Assembly (NCBI GenBank): GCA_017527065.1
Contig: JAFXQO010000028.1
Location: forward strand, 1-64,000
Origin: Clostridia bacterium
Lineage (GTDB): Bacteria; Bacillota; Clostridia; Christensenellales; Aristaeellaceae
Direction: 5' to 3'
DNA length: 64,000 nucleotides
Below, piece by piece: positions 9,586 through 18,261 of the stretch. Each line of letters begins with the position of its first letter. Position 1 is the stretch's first letter. The position numbers and the translations under genes are program-made. The notes below the pieces were generated by a model. It did not search any database and was not told where the DNA came from. It saw only the letters and a program-made list of their open reading frames with translations.

Positions 9586-11073
9586 ATGGAGAGATACGTA
9601 TTATCCGTCGACCAGAGCACGCAGGGCACCAAGGCCATGCTGTTCGACGATAAGGGCGCGATGCGCGCCAGCGCCGCCCTGCCCCACCGGCAGATCGTGT
9701 CGGAGGCCGGCTGGGTGTCCCACGACCCGGAGGAAATATACGGAAACGTCATAAAGGCCGCGGGCCTGGCCCTCGAAAAGGCGGGCGTCGATCCGGCCGC
9801 CGTCGCCTGCCTCGGCCTGTGCAACCAGCGGGAGACCTCCGTCGCCTGGAACCGCGATACGGGAAAGCCCGTGTGCGACGCCATCGTGTGGCAGTGCGCC
9901 CGGGCGGCGGACGTGTGCGCGGCGGTGGAGGCCACGGGTGTCGGGGAGACGGTGCGCCGGCGCACGGGCATCCCCATATCGCCCTACTTCCCGGCCTCGA
10001 AGCTGGCCTGGATTTTGCAAAACGTCCCCGAAGCGAAGGCGCTGGCGGACCGCGGCGCGCTGCGGATGGGCACGGTCGACGCCTGGCTCGTGTGGAAGCT
10101 GACCGGACAGTACCGCACCGACTATTCAAACGCCTCCCGCACCCAGCTGTTCAACATCCACACGCTTCAATGGGACGCGGACGTCTGCGTGGCCTTCGGC
10201 GTCGATCCCGCCGCGCTCCCCGCCGTGACCGATTCGGACGCGGTGTTCGGCGAGACCGACCTGAACGGCCTGCTGCCCCGCAAGGTTCCCCTCTGCGGCG
10301 TGCTGGGCGACTCCCACGCCTCGCTGTTCGGGCTGGGCTGCCTGAAGCCGGGCATGGCCAAGGCCTCCTACGGCACCGGCTCGTCCATCATGATGAACAC
10401 CGGCGCGAAGGCCGCCGTGTCCCGGAACGGGCTGGTCACGTCGCTGGCCTGGAAATACCGGGGCGAGGCCAGCTACGTGATGGAGGGCAACATCAACTAC
10501 AGCGCCGCCGTCGTCACCTGGCTCAAGGACAGTCTGGGCCTCATCGCCTCCCCCGCCGAGACGGAGGCGCTGGCCCGGCGGGCCAACCCCCAGGACACCA
10601 CCTATCTGGTGCCCGCGTTCAGCGGACTGGGCATGCCCCACTGGAACAGCGAGGCGAAGGCGCTCATCTGCGGCATGACCCGGCTCACCGGAAAGGCCGA
10701 GCTGGTCCGCGCCGCGCTGGACTGCATCGCCTACCAGATCCACGACGTGGTGGAGGCCATGGAAAAGGACACCGGCATCCGCATCCCCCTGCTGCGGGTG
10801 GACGGCGGCGCGTCGCGAAACGGCTACCTCATGCAGTTCCAGAGCGACATACTGAACGCCGAAGTGGCCCGCGCGGAGGGCGAAGAGCTATCCGGGGCCG
10901 GCGCGGCCTACATGGCCGGCCTCAGCGCCGGGCTGTATGACGAGGCGGTGTTCGGCGGCCAGTCGTTCATAAGCTACGCGCCGTCCCGCGCCGCGGCGGA
11001 CAGGGAGCGCCTGCTCGCCGGCTGGCGAAACGCCCTGTCGCTGGTGAAAAGGGACGCCGTAGGCCCCCGCTGA
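9586..11073 (+). CDS. FGGY-family carbohydrate kinase (glycerol kinase-like)
   Basis: A 495-residue ATP-dependent sugar or polyol kinase. Landmarks are SVDQSTQGTKAMLFD at the N-terminus, LCNQRETSVAWN, GTVDAWLVWKLTG, DYSNASRTQLFNIHT, YGTGSSIMMNTG, and the C-terminal ATP-site motif VDGGASRNGYLMQFQSD. By eye it is closer to glycerol kinase than to xylulokinase along much of its length. Its place after a sugar isomerase and beside transketolase subunits argues for a ketose substrate such as apulose rather than glycerol. GGATAGG lies just before ATG 9586. Confidence 0.87.
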   Translation: MERYVLSVDQSTQGTKAMLFDDKGAMRASAALPHRQIVSEAGWVSHDPEEIYGNVIKAAGLALEKAGVDPAAVACLGLCNQRETSVAWNRDTGKPVCDAIVWQCARAADVCAAVEATGVGETVRRRTGIPISPYFPASKLAWILQNVPEAKALADRGALRMGTVDAWLVWKLTGQYRTDYSNASRTQLFNIHTLQWDADVCVAFGVDPAALPAVTDSDAVFGETDLNGLLPRKVPLCGVLGDSHASLFGLGCLKPGMAKASYGTGSSIMMNTGAKAAVSRNGLVTSLAWKYRGEASYVMEGNINYSAAVVTWLKDSLGLIASPAETEALARRANPQDTTYLVPAFSGLGMPHWNSEAKALICGMTRLTGKAELVRAALDCIAYQIHDVVEAMEKDTGIRIPLLRVDGGASRNGYLMQFQSDILNAEVARAEGEELSGAGAAYMAGLSAGLYDEAVFGGQSFISYAPSRAAADRERLLAGWRNALSLVKRDAVGPR

Positions 11074-11127
11074 CCGTCGATTACAATTAAAAAATTAGCA
11101 TATCTGCCACAATATTGTCCGCTTGCC

Positions 11128-11156
11128 TTGACGCGCCTGCGGAGTTGTGATATTAT
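11128..11156 (+). promoter_or_regulatory. Sigma-A promoter for the sugar ABC transporter
   Basis: TTGACG (11128-11133), 17-bp spacer, TATTAT (11151-11156). A perfect 10-bp palindrome, ACAATATTGT (11109-11118), lies just upstream of the -35 and could be an activator site. The surrounding 145-bp gap is markedly AT-rich. Confidence 0.78.
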
Positions 11157-11218
11157 AATTGACGATGCGAAGCAACATTCGCGCATCAGACCGACAACGG
11201 ATAAGGAGGAACCAATCC

Positions 11219-12769
11219 ATGAAGAAATGGCTGACTGTGCTGCTCGCTCTGGCGATCTGCCTGGTCCCCATGACCGCGTTCGCCATCGACTATCCGGTGA
11301 CGACTGACGAGACGCTGACCATCTGGAAGCAGCTGGACGGCTCCATCGCCGAGGGCGGCTACACCACGTCCAACGAGACCCCCGGCTTCCTGGCCTGGGA
11401 AGAGGGCACCGGCATCCACGTTGACATCCAGGAATACAACGACTCCACCGCGCTGGTCCTGGCCGTCAACAGCGCCACCGAGCTGCCGGACATGTTCATG
11501 ATGGATCCCGCAAACTACAACGGCAACGTCATGGGCATGGTGCGCGACGAAATGCTCACCGAGCTCACCGTTGAGATGCTGGAAGAGAACGCCCCGGATT
11601 ACTGGGCCTACATCAACCAGCCCATGTATATGGACCTGATCCAGCAGCTGGACAGCAAGATGTACTATTTTGCCGGCCACCTGTTCGAGCCGGAATCCAT
11701 CTACCGCTACTGGAAGGGCTTCTTCTATCGCGGCGACATCCTGGAGAAGGTCGGCTGGGAGAAGTTCCCCGAGACCATCGACGAGTTCTATCAGTGCCTG
11801 GTTGACCTGAAGGAAGCCGGCATCACCACGCCCCTCGTGTTCCAGGGCACCAGCGAGCTGAAGAACATGCTGCAGTACGGTGACATCTCCAGCCCCTTCG
11901 GCCTGGTCTGCACCGGCGAATATCAGGCGGACGGCGTCTGGCACTTCGGCGCCTACGAGCCCGAGTACAAGGACGTGCTGGCCTTCGTGCACAAGCTGTA
12001 TGAAGAGGGCCTGATCTCCGTCGACTACCTGTCCATGGAAGGCTCCGTGGCCCAGTCCATGCTGTGCACCGGCGAGGCCGCCGTGTTCTACGGCAACAAC
12101 TCCCGCCTGAACACCTTCAAGAGCTCCGTGGAAGAGGGCGGCTGGCTCTATCCCGGCGCCCCGCTGAAGGCCGAAGGCGCTGAGCGCGCCCTGTATCACT
12201 TCGCCGATCCCATGATCACCATGGGCGACTCCACCTTCATCTCCGCCGACAGCAAGAACCCCGAGCTGTGCCTGCAGTTCCTCAACTTCCTGTACACCGA
12301 GAAGGGCAACCTGGTGCGCAACTTCGGCGTCGAGGGCCAGAGCTTTGAGTTTGTGGACGGCATCCCGCGCTACACCGACCTCATCACCCACAACCCCGAA
12401 GGCCACGCGCTGGACGGCATGGCCCGCTCCTGGGCTCTGATCAACTGGCCCGGCATCCACGCGGACGTGATGAACGCCCAGCGCCATCCCGAGGAGACCC
12501 AGGTCATCGCCTACGAGCTGTGGTCTGACAACGATCACGACAAGTACGTGGTCACCCACACCACCGTGCTGGACGACCTGATCGAAGAGTACACCAGCCT
12601 GTGGGTCGACATCGACCTGTACATCAACGAGTGCCGCGCCAAGTTCATCTCCGGCGAGATGGACATCGAGGGCGAATTCGACGCCTATATCGACCATCTG
12701 AAGACCATGGGCATGGATCGCGTCGTGGAGATCAAGCAGACCACGCTGGACGCCTACAACGCCCGCTGA
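11219..12769 (+). CDS. Extracellular solute-binding protein of an oligosaccharide ABC importer
   Basis: The 516-residue sugar-binding component of a CUT1-type importer, similar in architecture to LplA-type binding proteins. The N-terminus MKKWLTVLLALAICLVPMTA is a signal peptide with a likely signal-peptidase-I site after AFA. The only cysteine there is not in a lipobox, so the mature protein would not carry the usual lipid anchor. AAGGAGGAACC precedes ATG 11219. Aromatic residues are abundant, as in sugar-binding proteins. The two permease genes follow after a strong hairpin. No ATPase gene is nearby; LplB/YtcP systems commonly share an MsmX-type ATPase encoded elsewhere. Confidence 0.9.
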   Translation: MKKWLTVLLALAICLVPMTAFAIDYPVTTDETLTIWKQLDGSIAEGGYTTSNETPGFLAWEEGTGIHVDIQEYNDSTALVLAVNSATELPDMFMMDPANYNGNVMGMVRDEMLTELTVEMLEENAPDYWAYINQPMYMDLIQQLDSKMYYFAGHLFEPESIYRYWKGFFYRGDILEKVGWEKFPETIDEFYQCLVDLKEAGITTPLVFQGTSELKNMLQYGDISSPFGLVCTGEYQADGVWHFGAYEPEYKDVLAFVHKLYEEGLISVDYLSMEGSVAQSMLCTGEAAVFYGNNSRLNTFKSSVEEGGWLYPGAPLKAEGAERALYHFADPMITMGDSTFISADSKNPELCLQFLNFLYTEKGNLVRNFGVEGQSFEFVDGIPRYTDLITHNPEGHALDGMARSWALINWPGIHADVMNAQRHPEETQVIAYELWSDNDHDKYVVTHTTVLDDLIEEYTSLWVDIDLYINECRAKFISGEMDIEGEFDAYIDHLKTMGMDRVVEIKQTTLDAYNAR

Positions 12770-12789
12770 TTTCCCCTCATAAACACCGA

Positions 12790-12817
12790 GCGGACGGAGA
12801 AGCCCTTCTCCGTCCGC
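12790..12817 (+). terminator. Hairpin between binding-protein and permease genes (partial terminator)
   Basis: A perfect 12-bp stem (12790-12801 with 12806-12817) and a GCCC loop, followed by TTCTCT rather than a true T-run. It likely stabilises the binding-protein mRNA or lowers read-through, giving more binding protein than permease. Confidence 0.6.
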
Positions 12818-12866
12818 TTCTCTCCAAAATGGAAACACACCGGGACGGTTCGGGAGGAATCGAGTC

Positions 12867-13793
12867 ATGCAGAGCAAAATACCATTCGGCCGGCGTCTCA
12901 TAAAGGACATAAAGCGCTTCGGCGGCGCGTACATCATGGTCATCCCGGTCGTCGTGTTCTACATTCTGTTCCACTATAAACCGCTGCTGGGCGCGGTCAT
13001 CGCGTTCAAGAACTACCAGCCCCGCAAGGGCATCTGGGGCAGCAGCTGGGTGGGCTTCAAGCACTTCGAGAGCTTTTTCAACTCCTACTATTTCGGCCGC
13101 CTCATCCGCAACACCCTCACCATCAGCCTGAGCGGCCTCATCTTCACATTCCCCTGCGCGATCATCTTCGCGCTGCTCATCAACGAGGTCAAGAGCCGCG
13201 CCTTCAAGCGCACGGTCCAGACCATCTCCTACATGCCCCACTTCATCTCCCTGGTGGTCGTCTGCTCCATGATCACGCTGTTCGTGAGCAGCGACGGCTT
13301 CATCGTCCAAATCATGCAATTCTTCGGTTCCGGCGTCAACCAGAGCCTTTTGAACATGAACAGCGCGTTCGTTCCGATCTACGTGCTCTCCGACATCTGG
13401 CAGCAGACCGGCTGGAACTGCATCATATACCTTGCGGCGCTGGCCGCCATCGACACCGAGCTCTACGAGGCGGCGCGCATCGACGGCGCGAACCGCTGGC
13501 AGCAGACCATCCACGTGACCCTGCCCGGCATCGCGCAGACCGTGACGCTGCTGCTCATCCTGCGGGTGGGCTCGCTGATGAGCGTCGGCCACGAAAAGAT
13601 CATACTGCTCTACAACGACTACACCATGGAGACGGCGGACGTCATCTCCTCCTACGTCTACCGGCGCGGCCTCATCAAGGGCGATTATTCCTTCAGCGCC
13701 GCCGTTGGCCTGTTCAATTCCGCCATCAACTTCGCGCTGGTCATCCTGGCGAACCGCATCAGCAACAAGGTGAACGGCTACGGCATCTGGTAA
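12867..13793 (+). CDS. Sugar ABC transporter permease, LplB type
   Basis: A 308-residue inner-membrane permease with six predicted helices. The ABC-permease loop that contacts the ATPase is the EAA-like segment ELYEAARIDGANRWQQTIHV near residues 205-224. The long N-terminal hydrophobic segment (YIMVIPVVVFYILFHYKPLL) and the C-terminal NRISNKVNGYGIW ending are typical of LplB-like proteins. GGGAGGAA precedes the start. It pairs with the next permease, 13 bp downstream, and with the binding protein upstream. Confidence 0.93.
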   Translation: MQSKIPFGRRLIKDIKRFGGAYIMVIPVVVFYILFHYKPLLGAVIAFKNYQPRKGIWGSSWVGFKHFESFFNSYYFGRLIRNTLTISLSGLIFTFPCAIIFALLINEVKSRAFKRTVQTISYMPHFISLVVVCSMITLFVSSDGFIVQIMQFFGSGVNQSLLNMNSAFVPIYVLSDIWQQTGWNCIIYLAALAAIDTELYEAARIDGANRWQQTIHVTLPGIAQTVTLLLILRVGSLMSVGHEKIILLYNDYTMETADVISSYVYRRGLIKGDYSFSAAVGLFNSAINFALVILANRISNKVNGYGIW

Positions 13794-13806
13794 GGAGGGA
13801 CAAGGC

Positions 13807-14727
13807 ATGAGTCAGTCTGAATCAACCGTCAAAAAGAGCACGCTGCGGCAGGAAGGCCGCGGCTACCAGGTGTTCACGGTTTTCAACACCATTTTCCTCA
13901 TCATCGCCACCTTCGTGACGCTCTATCCCATGTATTACGTGGTGGTGGCCTCCATCTCCGACGCGGACGAGCTGGCCCGGAACTTCGGCCTGCTCCTGTA
14001 TCCCCTGGGCAAGTGGAACGTGTTCGCGTACGAGCTGGTGTTCCGCAACAAGCTGGTGGTCAGCGGCTTCATGAACACCTTCTTCGTGCTGTTCGTGGGC
14101 CTGGCGTTCAACATGACCTTCACCTGCCTGGGCGCGTATTTCCTGTCGCTGAAGGGCTCCATCCTGGTGCGCCCGCTGTCGCTTTTGATCCTGTTCACCA
14201 TGTATTTCTCCGGCGGCATCGTGCCCGTCTACATGAACATACGCGAGCTGGGCCTGATGGACTCCCTGTGGTCGCTCATCATTCCCGGCGCCATCAGCAC
14301 CTACAACATGCTCATCATGCGCTCGGCCTTCGCCGCCGTGCCGGACGCGCTGTACGAGGCGGCCTACCTGGACGGCGCGCCCCACTACAAGATTCTCACC
14401 CAGGTGTATGTCCCCCTGACGGGCGCGACCCTGGCCGTCATGGTGCTCTACTACGGCGTGGGACACTGGAACGCCTGGTTCAACGCCAGCCTGTACATCT
14501 CCAACACGAAGAAGTATCCGCTGCAGCTGGTGCTGCGGCAGATCCTGCTGCTGAACCAGAACCAGGACCTGAACGCCTCCGTGACCGACCTGGGCGAGCT
14601 GGCCAAGTATACGGACCTGGTCAAGTACGCGCTGATCGTGGTCTCCTGCGCGCCGATCCTGCTGCTCTATCCCTTCCTGCAGAAGTTCTTCGCGAAGGGC
14701 GTCATGGTGGGCGCGCTCAAGGGATGA
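13807..14727 (+). CDS. Sugar ABC transporter permease, YtcP type
   Basis: A 306-residue second permease with six predicted helices. The EAA loop is ALYEAAYLDGAPHYKILTQV near residues 181-200. The C-terminus (PFLQKFFAKGVMVGALKG) is characteristic of YtcP-like permeases. AAGGAGGG precedes ATG 13807. The operon ends at the terminator directly downstream. The substrate is probably a small oligosaccharide; the neighbouring glycosidases suggest plant-derived glycans, but that is inference. Confidence 0.93.
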   Translation: MSQSESTVKKSTLRQEGRGYQVFTVFNTIFLIIATFVTLYPMYYVVVASISDADELARNFGLLLYPLGKWNVFAYELVFRNKLVVSGFMNTFFVLFVGLAFNMTFTCLGAYFLSLKGSILVRPLSLLILFTMYFSGGIVPVYMNIRELGLMDSLWSLIIPGAISTYNMLIMRSAFAAVPDALYEAAYLDGAPHYKILTQVYVPLTGATLAVMVLYYGVGHWNAWFNASLYISNTKKYPLQLVLRQILLLNQNQDLNASVTDLGELAKYTDLVKYALIVVSCAPILLLYPFLQKFFAKGVMVGALKG

Positions 14728-14749
14728 CGAAGAAGAACGGAATCAAAAA

Positions 14750-14781
14750 CGCATCCGGTTGTTCTGCCCGGATGCGTTTTT
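14750..14781 (+). terminator. Intrinsic terminator of the ABC importer operon
   Basis: CGCATCCGG (14750-14758) pairs with CCGGATGCG (14768-14776), followed by five T. An A-run precedes the stem, so it may also act on the minus strand. Confidence 0.9.
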
Positions 14782-14785
14782 GGGC

Positions 14786-14814
14786 TTTTCAAATAAACGA
14801 AAATCTGGTATGAT
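14786..14814 (+). promoter_or_regulatory. Possible promoter for the PAP2 gene
   Basis: TTTTCA (14786-14791), 17-bp spacer, TATGAT (14809-14814), within an AT-rich stretch ahead of ATG 14848. The -35 match is weak. Confidence 0.4.
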
Positions 14815-14847
14815 CTTTCTGACAAAAGATAAACGGGGGATAAGGAT

Positions 14848-15771
14848 ATGGCTTTTTTACGCCTGCTGGAGGGGCTGCGCAATCCCATCTGCGACAGCCT
14901 GATGAACGCTGTCACTTTGATGGGCGATGAAACGGTGTTTCTCGTGGTCTGCCTGATCGTGTTCTGGTGCGTTTGCAAACAGGAGGGCTACTTCCTGCTC
15001 GCCGCCGGGCTGGGCGGCACGATCGCAAACCAATGGCTCAAAATCGCGCTCCGCGTGCCGCGGCCCTGGGTGGTGGACGAGACGTTCACCATCGTGGAAA
15101 AGGCCCGGGCGGGCGCGGCGGGCTATTCTTTCCCCAGCAGCCATTCTCAGAACGCCGTGAGCACCTTCGGCGGCATCGCCCTGTGGACGAAGCGGCGCGC
15201 CGTGCGGGTGATCGGCATCGCGCTGGCTATACTTGTGTGCTTCTCGCGGATGTATCTGGGCGTTCACACGCCGCTGGACGTGGGCGTGGGGGCGCTGTGC
15301 GCCGTCGTGATGATCTTTGCGCTCCGGCCGCTCATGAAGAAGGCCGACCCCCGCGTGAACCGGATACTGCTGTGCGTCATGTTTGGGCTGTCGCTGGCGT
15401 TCGCGCTGTACATAACGCTCGCCTCCTTCCCGGCAGACATCGATCCGGAGAATTTCGCCGAGGCCGTCAAAAACGCCCACACCCTGCTGGGCTGCAGCGC
15501 GGGCTTTCTGATCGTCCACGAGCTGGACGCCCGCTACATCCGCTTCGACACCAGGGCCGTCTGGTGGGCGCAGGTCCTCAAGACGGCGCTGGGCCTGGGC
15601 CTGGTGCTGGCGCTGCGCGTGGGCCTCAAGCCGGCTGTGACCGCCCTGCTCGGCGCGAGCCCCTGGGCTTCGGCCGTCCGCTATTTCATCCTGGTGCTGT
15701 TCGCCGGCGGCGTATGGCCGCTGACGTTCAGGTTCTTCGGACGGCTGGGGAAAAATGACAAAGATCAATGA
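14848..15771 (+). CDS. PAP2-family membrane phosphatase
   Basis: A 307-residue multi-helix membrane protein with the three acid-phosphatase motifs: KIALRVPRP (KX6RP), FPSSHSQ, and SRMYLGVHTPLD (SRX5HX3D). Such enzymes remove phosphate from lipid phosphates, for example phosphatidate or polyprenyl pyrophosphate, on the outer membrane face. The C-terminal half contains additional hydrophobic segments not needed for catalysis. GGGGATAAGG lies upstream of ATG 14848. It ends 26 bp before the next gene and may be co-transcribed with it. Confidence 0.9.
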   Translation: MAFLRLLEGLRNPICDSLMNAVTLMGDETVFLVVCLIVFWCVCKQEGYFLLAAGLGGTIANQWLKIALRVPRPWVVDETFTIVEKARAGAAGYSFPSSHSQNAVSTFGGIALWTKRRAVRVIGIALAILVCFSRMYLGVHTPLDVGVGALCAVVMIFALRPLMKKADPRVNRILLCVMFGLSLAFALYITLASFPADIDPENFAEAVKNAHTLLGCSAGFLIVHELDARYIRFDTRAVWWAQVLKTALGLGLVLALRVGLKPAVTALLGASPWASAVRYFILVLFAGGVWPLTFRFFGRLGKNDKDQ

Positions 15772-15797
15772 CAAAGGTAAATGAGGGGAAGACGATC

Positions 15798-16529
15798 ATG
15801 AAGCTGACATTCCTCGGCACCGGCGCGGCGGACTGGAATGGGCCAGACGCGCGCGGCGAATACCGCCGGTTCACCAGTACGCTGCTGGACGGCGCTCTGC
15901 TGATCGACGTGACACGCACCGTGCTGGACGAAATCCCCGATCCTGCCGCTGTCACGGACGTGTTCTTCACCCACAGCCACCGCGACCACTTCGATATCGA
16001 AGCGCTCAGGGCCCTCGCGCCCTGCCGCGTGTTCGCCCATGAGAGCTGGGCGGACACGATCTCGGGCGCGGGCCTGACGGTCATGCCGCTGACAGTCGGT
16101 CGGCCAGTCGAGACGACGGGCTTCACCGTGACGCCCATGCCATCCAACCACTCGACCGAGCGCCCCCAGGAAACCACGCTCCACTACCTCTTCGAAAAAG
16201 ACGGCAAGCACCTGCTCTACGCCACGGACGGTGCGTGGCTGCGCAACGAGGAGCACCGCATCATCGGCCAAACGCCGCTCGACGGCATCGTCTTCGACGC
16301 CACCATCGGCGACGGCTTCGACGGCGACTGGCGCATCTTCGAGCATAACTCCATCGACATGATCCGCCTCATGCTCCGAACCCTGCTCAAAACGGGCCGT
16401 CTCCGCGATGGCGCGCCGGTCTTCCTCACCCACCTGGCCCGCACCCTGCACGCCCCTCACCCCCAGCTCGAACGCCAAACCGAACCGCCCTTCGTCGTCT
16501 GCTTCGACGGCATGGAAAGAGTAATATAA
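15798..16529 (+). CDS. Metallo-beta-lactamase-fold hydrolase
   Basis: A 243-residue protein with the metal-binding HSHRDHFD motif (HxHxDH) near residues 56-63 and later candidate ligands in SNHS and ATDGAW. The N-terminus MKLTFLGTGAADWNG resembles the PhnP / tRNase Z-like branch that acts on phosphodiesters, for example phosphoribosyl cyclic phosphate. I chose ATG 15798, preceded by GAGGGGAAG; an in-frame ATG at 15768 lies inside the end of the PAP2 gene. No phosphonate genes are nearby, so the substrate is open. Confidence 0.8.
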   Translation: MKLTFLGTGAADWNGPDARGEYRRFTSTLLDGALLIDVTRTVLDEIPDPAAVTDVFFTHSHRDHFDIEALRALAPCRVFAHESWADTISGAGLTVMPLTVGRPVETTGFTVTPMPSNHSTERPQETTLHYLFEKDGKHLLYATDGAWLRNEEHRIIGQTPLDGIVFDATIGDGFDGDWRIFEHNSIDMIRLMLRTLLKTGRLRDGAPVFLTHLARTLHAPHPQLERQTEPPFVVCFDGMERVI

Positions 16530-16676
16530 AATGGGGAATTGGGAATGGGGAATTGGGAATTGAGGCGCGGCTGAGGCCGCGCGGGGAACGAAACCCCGGA
16601 ATTCGCACCTCCCCCCGTTCCTTTTCATCAAACTTTCATTCCTAATTCCTAATTCCAAATTCCTAATTTCCCATTG
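16530..16676. repeat. Intergenic inverted-repeat element built of GGGAATT units
   Basis: Directly after the MBL-fold gene stop, a perfect 14-bp unit occurs twice in tandem (16531-16544 and 16545-16558). At 16634-16675 a series of TTCCTAATTCC-like units forms the approximate reverse complement. The arms could pair into a long hairpin around a GC-rich core containing GGCGCGGCTGAGGCCGCGC. It fills the 165-bp gap before the PfkB gene. No coding potential is evident. Confidence 0.75.
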
Positions 16677-16694
16677 TAAATCCGGAGGTTTTTT

Positions 16695-17708
16695 ATGAAG
16701 CATGCCATCGCCCTGGCGGGGAACATCGTCGTGGATTCCATCAAATACATCGATCAATATCCCGGCAAGCTGGAGCTGACCGCCATCAAACGGGTGGAGC
16801 GCAGCCTGGGGGGCGCGGTGCCCAACGTGGGCATGGATCTGGCGCGGCTGGATCCCAAGCTGCCGCTCAAGGCGGTGGGCTTCGCCGGCGCGGACGACAA
16901 CGGCGCCTACGCGCTGGAGGCCATGGCCCGCCATCCCTCCATCGACCTGAGCGACGTGAAGCGCGCGGGGCTCAACTCGTTCACCGACGTGATGACGGTG
17001 GAGTCCACCGGCGAGCGCACCTTCTTCACCTTCAAGGGCGCGGACAGCCTGATCACCCCCGACACCGTTCCGCTGGACCGGCTGGACTGCGACATACTGC
17101 ACGTGGGCTACGCACTGCTGCTGGACGGATTGGACGCCCCGGACGCCGAATACGGCACCGGCATGGCGCGCGTGCTGGCCGGCGCGCAGGCGCTGGGCAT
17201 CCGCACCTCCCTGGACGTGGTGAGCGAAAACAGCGACCGCTACGCCCGCGTGGTGCCGCCCGCGCTGAAATACGCCGACTTCTTCTCCGTCAACGAAATG
17301 GAGGCGGGGCGCACCACCGGCGTCCCGCTCGCGGTGGGCGGACGGCTCATCCGCGAAAACCTGCGGCCCGCGCTGGCCCGCCTGAAGGAGATGGGCGTGA
17401 GGCGCTGGGCGGTGATCCACACGCCGGAGGTCTCCTGCGGGCTGGACGAGCGGGGCGAATACGCGGAGGCGGAGACCCTGCGCCTGCCCGAGGGGTTCAT
17501 CAAGGGCTCCGTGGGGGCGGGCGACGCCTTCACCGCGGGGCTGCTGCTCATGGCCTGGCGGGGCGCGCCCCTTCGGGAGGCGCTGGAGACGGCCAACGCC
17601 GTCGCGGCGCTGTCGCTGTCCGAGCCCGGCGCGACGGAGGGCGTGAGGCCCCTCGACGAGACCATGGCCTTCGCCGCGCGCGTGAAGGCGCGAAAGGCGG
17701 AGGAATGA
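16695..17708 (+). CDS. PfkB-family carbohydrate kinase
   Basis: A 337-residue sugar or nucleoside kinase of the ribokinase fold. The N-terminal Gly motif is ERSLGGAVPNVGMDLARL near residue 38, and the C-terminal PfkB signature with catalytic aspartate is GSVGAGDAFTAGLL near residues 272-285. GGAGG lies upstream of ATG 16695. Substrates in this family include fructose, ribose, KDG and nucleosides; nothing here decides between them. Its stop overlaps the next start (ATGA). Confidence 0.88.
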   Translation: MKHAIALAGNIVVDSIKYIDQYPGKLELTAIKRVERSLGGAVPNVGMDLARLDPKLPLKAVGFAGADDNGAYALEAMARHPSIDLSDVKRAGLNSFTDVMTVESTGERTFFTFKGADSLITPDTVPLDRLDCDILHVGYALLLDGLDAPDAEYGTGMARVLAGAQALGIRTSLDVVSENSDRYARVVPPALKYADFFSVNEMEAGRTTGVPLAVGGRLIRENLRPALARLKEMGVRRWAVIHTPEVSCGLDERGEYAEAETLRLPEGFIKGSVGAGDAFTAGLLLMAWRGAPLREALETANAVAALSLSEPGATEGVRPLDETMAFAARVKARKAEE

Positions 17709-18259
17709 CCATGCGCATAAGGCTTGCCACGTCCGCCGACCTGCCCGCCATGCTGGAGATCTACCGCCCGCACGTGGAGGCGGGCACGGCCTCGTTTGAA
17801 TACGAAACGCCCTCGCTTGAGGCGTTCGGGGCGCGCTTCGGGGCGATCACGGCGGATTTCCCCTGGTACGCGGCGGAGGAGGACGGCGCGGTCGCGGGCT
17901 TCGCCTATGCCTCGCGGCCCTTCGGGCGGGCGGCGTACCAGTGGCTGGCGGAGCTGTCGGTGTATGTCGGCGCGGGTTTTCAGGGCCGTGGCGCCGGCAA
18001 GGCGCTGTACGCGGCGCTGGAGCGCGACCTGACCGACATGGGCTATGTGTCGGCCTGGGCGCTCATCACGAAGGAGAACGCCGCCAGCGTCGCCTTCCAC
18101 GAAAAGCTGGGCTACCGCTTCATGGCGGAAATGCCGGACGCCGGCTTCAAATTCGGCCGGTGGTTATCGGTGGTGTGGTATCGGAAGGATCTGCGGGACG
18201 CGCCGGATCCCGGCCCCGCGCCGCTTCGGTTCCGCGACCTGAACAGAGGGGAGGAATAG
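17705..18259 (+). CDS. GNAT N-acetyltransferase (phosphinothricin acetyltransferase-like)
   Basis: A 184-residue acetyl-CoA-dependent acetyltransferase. The acetyl-CoA loop is VGAGFQGRGAGKALY near residues 87-101, followed by NAASVAFHEKLGYRF. The overall pattern matches the PAT/MddA branch that acetylates amino groups of amino-acid-like compounds. ATG 17705 overlaps the kinase stop; an alternative ATG lies at 17711. The last ~20 residues are a divergent tail. Confidence 0.85.
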   Translation: MTMRIRLATSADLPAMLEIYRPHVEAGTASFEYETPSLEAFGARFGAITADFPWYAAEEDGAVAGFAYASRPFGRAAYQWLAELSVYVGAGFQGRGAGKALYAALERDLTDMGYVSAWALITKENAASVAFHEKLGYRFMAEMPDAGFKFGRWLSVVWYRKDLRDAPDPGPAPLRFRDLNRGEE

Positions 18260-18261
18260 CC

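Noticed and set aside
11186-12943. Minus-strand ORF opposite the sugar-binding protein gene
   Set aside because: Runs across the ABC gene and its hairpin, has low-complexity composition and no conserved motif.
16530-16676. Phage or integron attachment site
   Set aside because: No integrase, tRNA end or mobile gene is nearby; the structure fits an intergenic repeat better.
17705-18259. Herbicide (phosphinothricin) resistance gene
   Set aside because: The similarity is to the broad acetyltransferase family; natural substrates are more likely and the gene sits in a sugar-kinase operon.
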